A stretch of 64,000 nucleotides of DNA from Oenococcus kitaharae. Its GTDB lineage: Bacteria; Bacillota; Bacilli; Lactobacillales; Lactobacillaceae. Under the pieces are notes generated by a model that had not been told where the DNA came from, ran no database searches, and worked only from the letters and a program-made list of their open reading frames with translations. The position numbers were made by a program, and so were the translations under genes. The stretch spans positions 434,001 to 498,000 of the forward strand of contig NZ_JANJQP010000001.1 in assembly GCF_025758695.1 (NCBI RefSeq), read 5' to 3'. This document shows, piece after piece, positions 61,838 through 64,000 of this stretch; position 1 is the stretch's first letter; every line of letters starts with the position of its first letter.

Positions 61838-62853
61838 CAGTCACTCCCCAGATCGATAAAGGCATTTTTCACCCGAACACGGCGATCGATCATCTTATTT
61901 TTATAAAGCAGATCAGCGATATCTTGCTGTTCATTAACAATAGCCGGATCTGTCAAATTAGACATGCCATAAGTCCGACGGCCGACCTGTAGGCGAGCAA
62001 CACGCTGGCTTAAGCCAAGATCCTTTGTAAACTGCCGAATCAGCAGTGCGTGATTATTGTTTGCCCAAGTCATCGTAGTCTGAGCATCGCGATTCAATAA
62101 ACGCAGCAGATCTTTATGCTTGTTTGCCCAAGAACGAGTCGAGGTGAAGAAATTATGGTCGCCTGAGAGGCCCTTAGCATTAGCTAGAACTTGGGCATCA
62201 TCTTCAACCTGAGCGGCGGCAGAAAAGGGATCCCAAGTGACCCAAGCATCGACCCGCCCGGTCTTGAAAGCAGTACCAGCTGCAGATTGATTCAGGTTCA
62301 CGGCATTGACATCACTCAGTGTTAAATCAGCACTCTGCAGTGCTTTTAACAATAAATAAGTCGAAGCTGTACCAAAGCCGTAGGCAATCCGTTTACCGCG
62401 CAAATCACTGAGATTGCTGATGGTCGAATCTTTCGGGACCAGAATCATCGAGGCACGATATTTGGAAACGGTCGCCGCTACATAGACGATGTCCGAACCA
62501 CCTGCCTGCGAGACGACTGGCGGCGTATTTCCGGTACGGGCAAAACGAATGTGGTGGCTAGTCAAAGCTGACAGCATCGTCGGTCCATCCTGAAAATTAG
62601 TCCAACGGATACGATAACCTAATTTCCTTGCATCGCTTGCAAACTGGCCATTAATCCTGACCAGATCCGCTTCATCCCCACGCTGGTAACCAAAATTGAT
62701 CACCTTCAGTTTCCGATCACCAGCACTACCGCTTTGCTGATTGCCGCCCCGCAGATTCTCAGACTGAATGATGAAAAAACCTTCTATAGCGACAACAAGC
62801 CATAAGATTGCCAGCAAACCGTAAACTATTTTTTTTACACGATGCCTTTTCAT
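61837..62853 (-). CDS. ABC substrate-binding protein, SsuA/NMT1-like
   Basis: Sulfonate/nitrate-type binding protein of 338 residues with an N-terminal membrane anchor (about 9-28, IVYGLLAILWLVVAIEGFFI) in place of a lipoprotein signal. VINFGYQRGDEADLVR, TGNTPPVVSQAGGSDIVYV and the GKRIAYGFGTASTYLLLKAL core are SsuA-like. The start shares one base with the preceding ligase stop (TAATG). The exact ligand is unknown. Confidence 0.88.
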   Translation of the reverse strand: MKRHRVKKIVYGLLAILWLVVAIEGFFIIQSENLRGGNQQSGSAGDRKLKVINFGYQRGDEADLVRINGQFASDARKLGYRIRWTNFQDGPTMLSALTSHHIRFARTGNTPPVVSQAGGSDIVYVAATVSKYRASMILVPKDSTISNLSDLRGKRIAYGFGTASTYLLLKALQSADLTLSDVNAVNLNQSAAGTAFKTGRVDAWVTWDPFSAAAQVEDDAQVLANAKGLSGDHNFFTSTRSWANKHKDLLRLLNRDAQTTMTWANNNHALLIRQFTKDLGLSQRVARLQVGRRTYGMSNLTDPAIVNEQQDIADLLYKNKMIDRRVRVKNAFIDLGSD

Positions 62854-64000
62854 TAGTATTTTTCCAATCCAGTTTCTTGGCTCAATTTCTTTTTCAGAGC
62901 CGTGCGTTGAATTTTGCCCGTCGCGCCATGCGGCAGTTCAGTCATAAAGAAAACATATTTCGGAATTTTGAACTTTTCTTCGTTTTCAGCAACGATTTTG
63001 CGAATTTGATCCGCATAATTGGCCAACTGGTCGCGATCTTCAGCCAGCGTCTTCAAAACGATCACGGCAGCAACTGTTTCGCCATAAATGTCGTCCGGAT
63101 AGCCGACAACAGCCGAACTTCCGATAAAATCAAGGCGGTCAATCACGTTCTCCACTTCATAAGGACTGATCTTATCACCGGATTTATTGATCATTTCTTT
63201 GCTTCGGCCCACAAGATATAAGAAACCGTCAGCATCAAAATGGCCCATATCGCCCGTCTTAAACCAGCCCTTTAAAAAGGAATCTTTGTCCCGGCCGTGC
63301 AGGTAAGCGGAAATTGTCCCCGGCCCCTGAATCCAGATATAACCGTCCTTACCGGTCGAGTAATCTTTTGTCAATTCAGCATTGGCAATCCGTACTTTAA
63401 TGTTAAAAGGCTTCCCGGATGACCCTTCCGGACTCCTCAGTGGCGGCAGCGGATCAATGGAAATCTGGCTCGGCGCTTCCGTCATACCATAGGAATTTAA
63501 AATCGAGACGCCAAAACGCCGTTCGAATCTTTCCATGGCTGCAATCGGTAATGGTGCCGAAGCAGAACGGATGAAACGCATCTTCGTTAAATGTACCGGA
63601 TCAATCGCGGTATTCAGTAGGATTGAAATAATCGCTGGCGCAGCAGTTACCCAAGTCGCGGCCTGTTCTTCAGCAATCGGCCAGAAACGATGAGCCGAAA
63701 AATGTTTTTGAACAATCAGCGAGCCGCCGGAAATCAAGGTCGAAATCAAGCCAATATGCTGCGCATTAATATGATGAAATGGCAGCGTGATATAAATCCG
63801 GTCTTGAGCCGTCAGCAAATGGCTTTGAATAATGTTTTCACCGGCTATGGCCATCTGTTCCTGACTCAACAAGACACCCTTAGGCTCGCTGGTCGTACCA
63901 GACGTGTACATGAGAATGCCTGAATGAGACGGAATCATATCGAATTTATCGATGGGATCGATGTGCTGCCACAAAGTCAATTTAATTTCCGTGTCGTCCG
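62853..64000 (-). CDS. Adenylate-forming acyl-CoA ligase, partial at the right edge
   Basis: The C-terminal two-thirds of an AMP-dependent synthetase. The P-loop is MYTSGTTSEPKGVLLS, followed by NSYGMTEAP, WFKTGDMGHFDADGFLYLVG and the lysine motif ATGKIQRTALKKKL. The open frame continues through the window edge without a stop, so the roughly 150 N-terminal residues lie outside. It is upstream of and overlaps the SsuA-like gene by one base. Substrate acid unknown. Confidence 0.88.
   Translation of the reverse strand, partial: DDTEIKLTLWQHIDPIDKFDMIPSHSGILMYTSGTTSEPKGVLLSQEQMAIAGENIIQSHLLTAQDRIYITLPFHHINAQHIGLISTLISGGSLIVQKHFSAHRFWPIAEEQAATWVTAAPAIISILLNTAIDPVHLTKMRFIRSASAPLPIAAMERFERRFGVSILNSYGMTEAPSQISIDPLPPLRSPEGSSGKPFNIKVRIANAELTKDYSTGKDGYIWIQGPGTISAYLHGRDKDSFLKGWFKTGDMGHFDADGFLYLVGRSKEMINKSGDKISPYEVENVIDRLDFIGSSAVVGYPDDIYGETVAAVIVLKTLAEDRDQLANYADQIRKIVAENEEKFKIPKYVFFMTELPHGATGKIQRTALKKKLSQETGLEKY

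Noticed and set aside
1-64000. CRISPR arrays, complete insertion sequences and rRNA genes
   Set aside because: No regularly spaced repeats, intact transposase frame or rRNA-like sequence were found on either strand.

Overview
The window reads as chromosome of a low-to-mid GC lactic acid bacterium (Lactobacillaceae). Gene orders such as mecA-coiA-pepF, alaS-ireB-ruvX-yrzB and AmaP-DUF2273-Asp23, T-box leaders, CcpA-type cre sites and AGGAGG ribosome sites all fit this group. A 6-phosphogluconolactonase suits a heterofermentative sugar pathway, and the Leuconostoc/Oenococcus branch is my best guess. That genus-level guess is an inference, because no rRNA or other marker gene is present.

Layout. 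1-12.9 kb is housekeeping on the minus strand: TrmL, an AI-2E-type transporter, RluA-family pseudouridine synthase, NAD kinase, PepF, CoiA, MecA, YrzB, RuvX, IreB and AlaS behind an alanine T-box; a 6-phosphogluconolactonase and an unknown 160-aa protein lie on the plus strand. 13-14.9 kb carries an amino-acid permease with a universal stress protein. 14.9-19.5 kb is a four-gene methionine operon (MetE-like, two PLP transsulfuration enzymes, MetA) behind a methionine T-box. 19.6-31.8 kb holds redox and envelope functions: Mn-type superoxide dismutase behind a cre-like site, a disulfide-oxidoreductase-like flavoprotein, aldo/keto reductase, SDR, alcohol dehydrogenase, an anchored flavodoxin, a large P-type ATPase, a choloylglycine-hydrolase-family enzyme and a TPM-domain protein.

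31.8-37 kb is the accessory part: an unknown membrane protein, an LRR protein between two 28-bp direct repeats, and the ruins of a type I restriction-modification locus in which the 5' part of hsdR is fused in frame to the 3' part of a tyrosine recombinase, facing a truncated hsdS. An orphan phosphonate-type binding protein follows. 39-42.5 kb is an envelope-stress block (AmaP, DUF2273, Asp23, GlsB, glycosyltransferase, YtxH-like), with cre-like sites near both ends. 43-50 kb has an acetyltransferase, a FtsX-type ABC exporter, MazEF, a frameshifted TMEM175-family gene, a heavy-metal P-type ATPase and a deletion scar between a broken hydrolase and a broken MarR gene.

50-64 kb contains Kup, an MFS pump, a beta-glucoside module (GH1 enzyme, PTS EIIC, divergent GntR regulator), a TetR/DHA2 efflux pair with a candidate operator, and an overlapping operon of an adenylate-forming ligase with a SsuABC-type importer that runs off the right edge. 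No complete tRNA, rRNA, CRISPR array, intact insertion sequence or prophage was seen.
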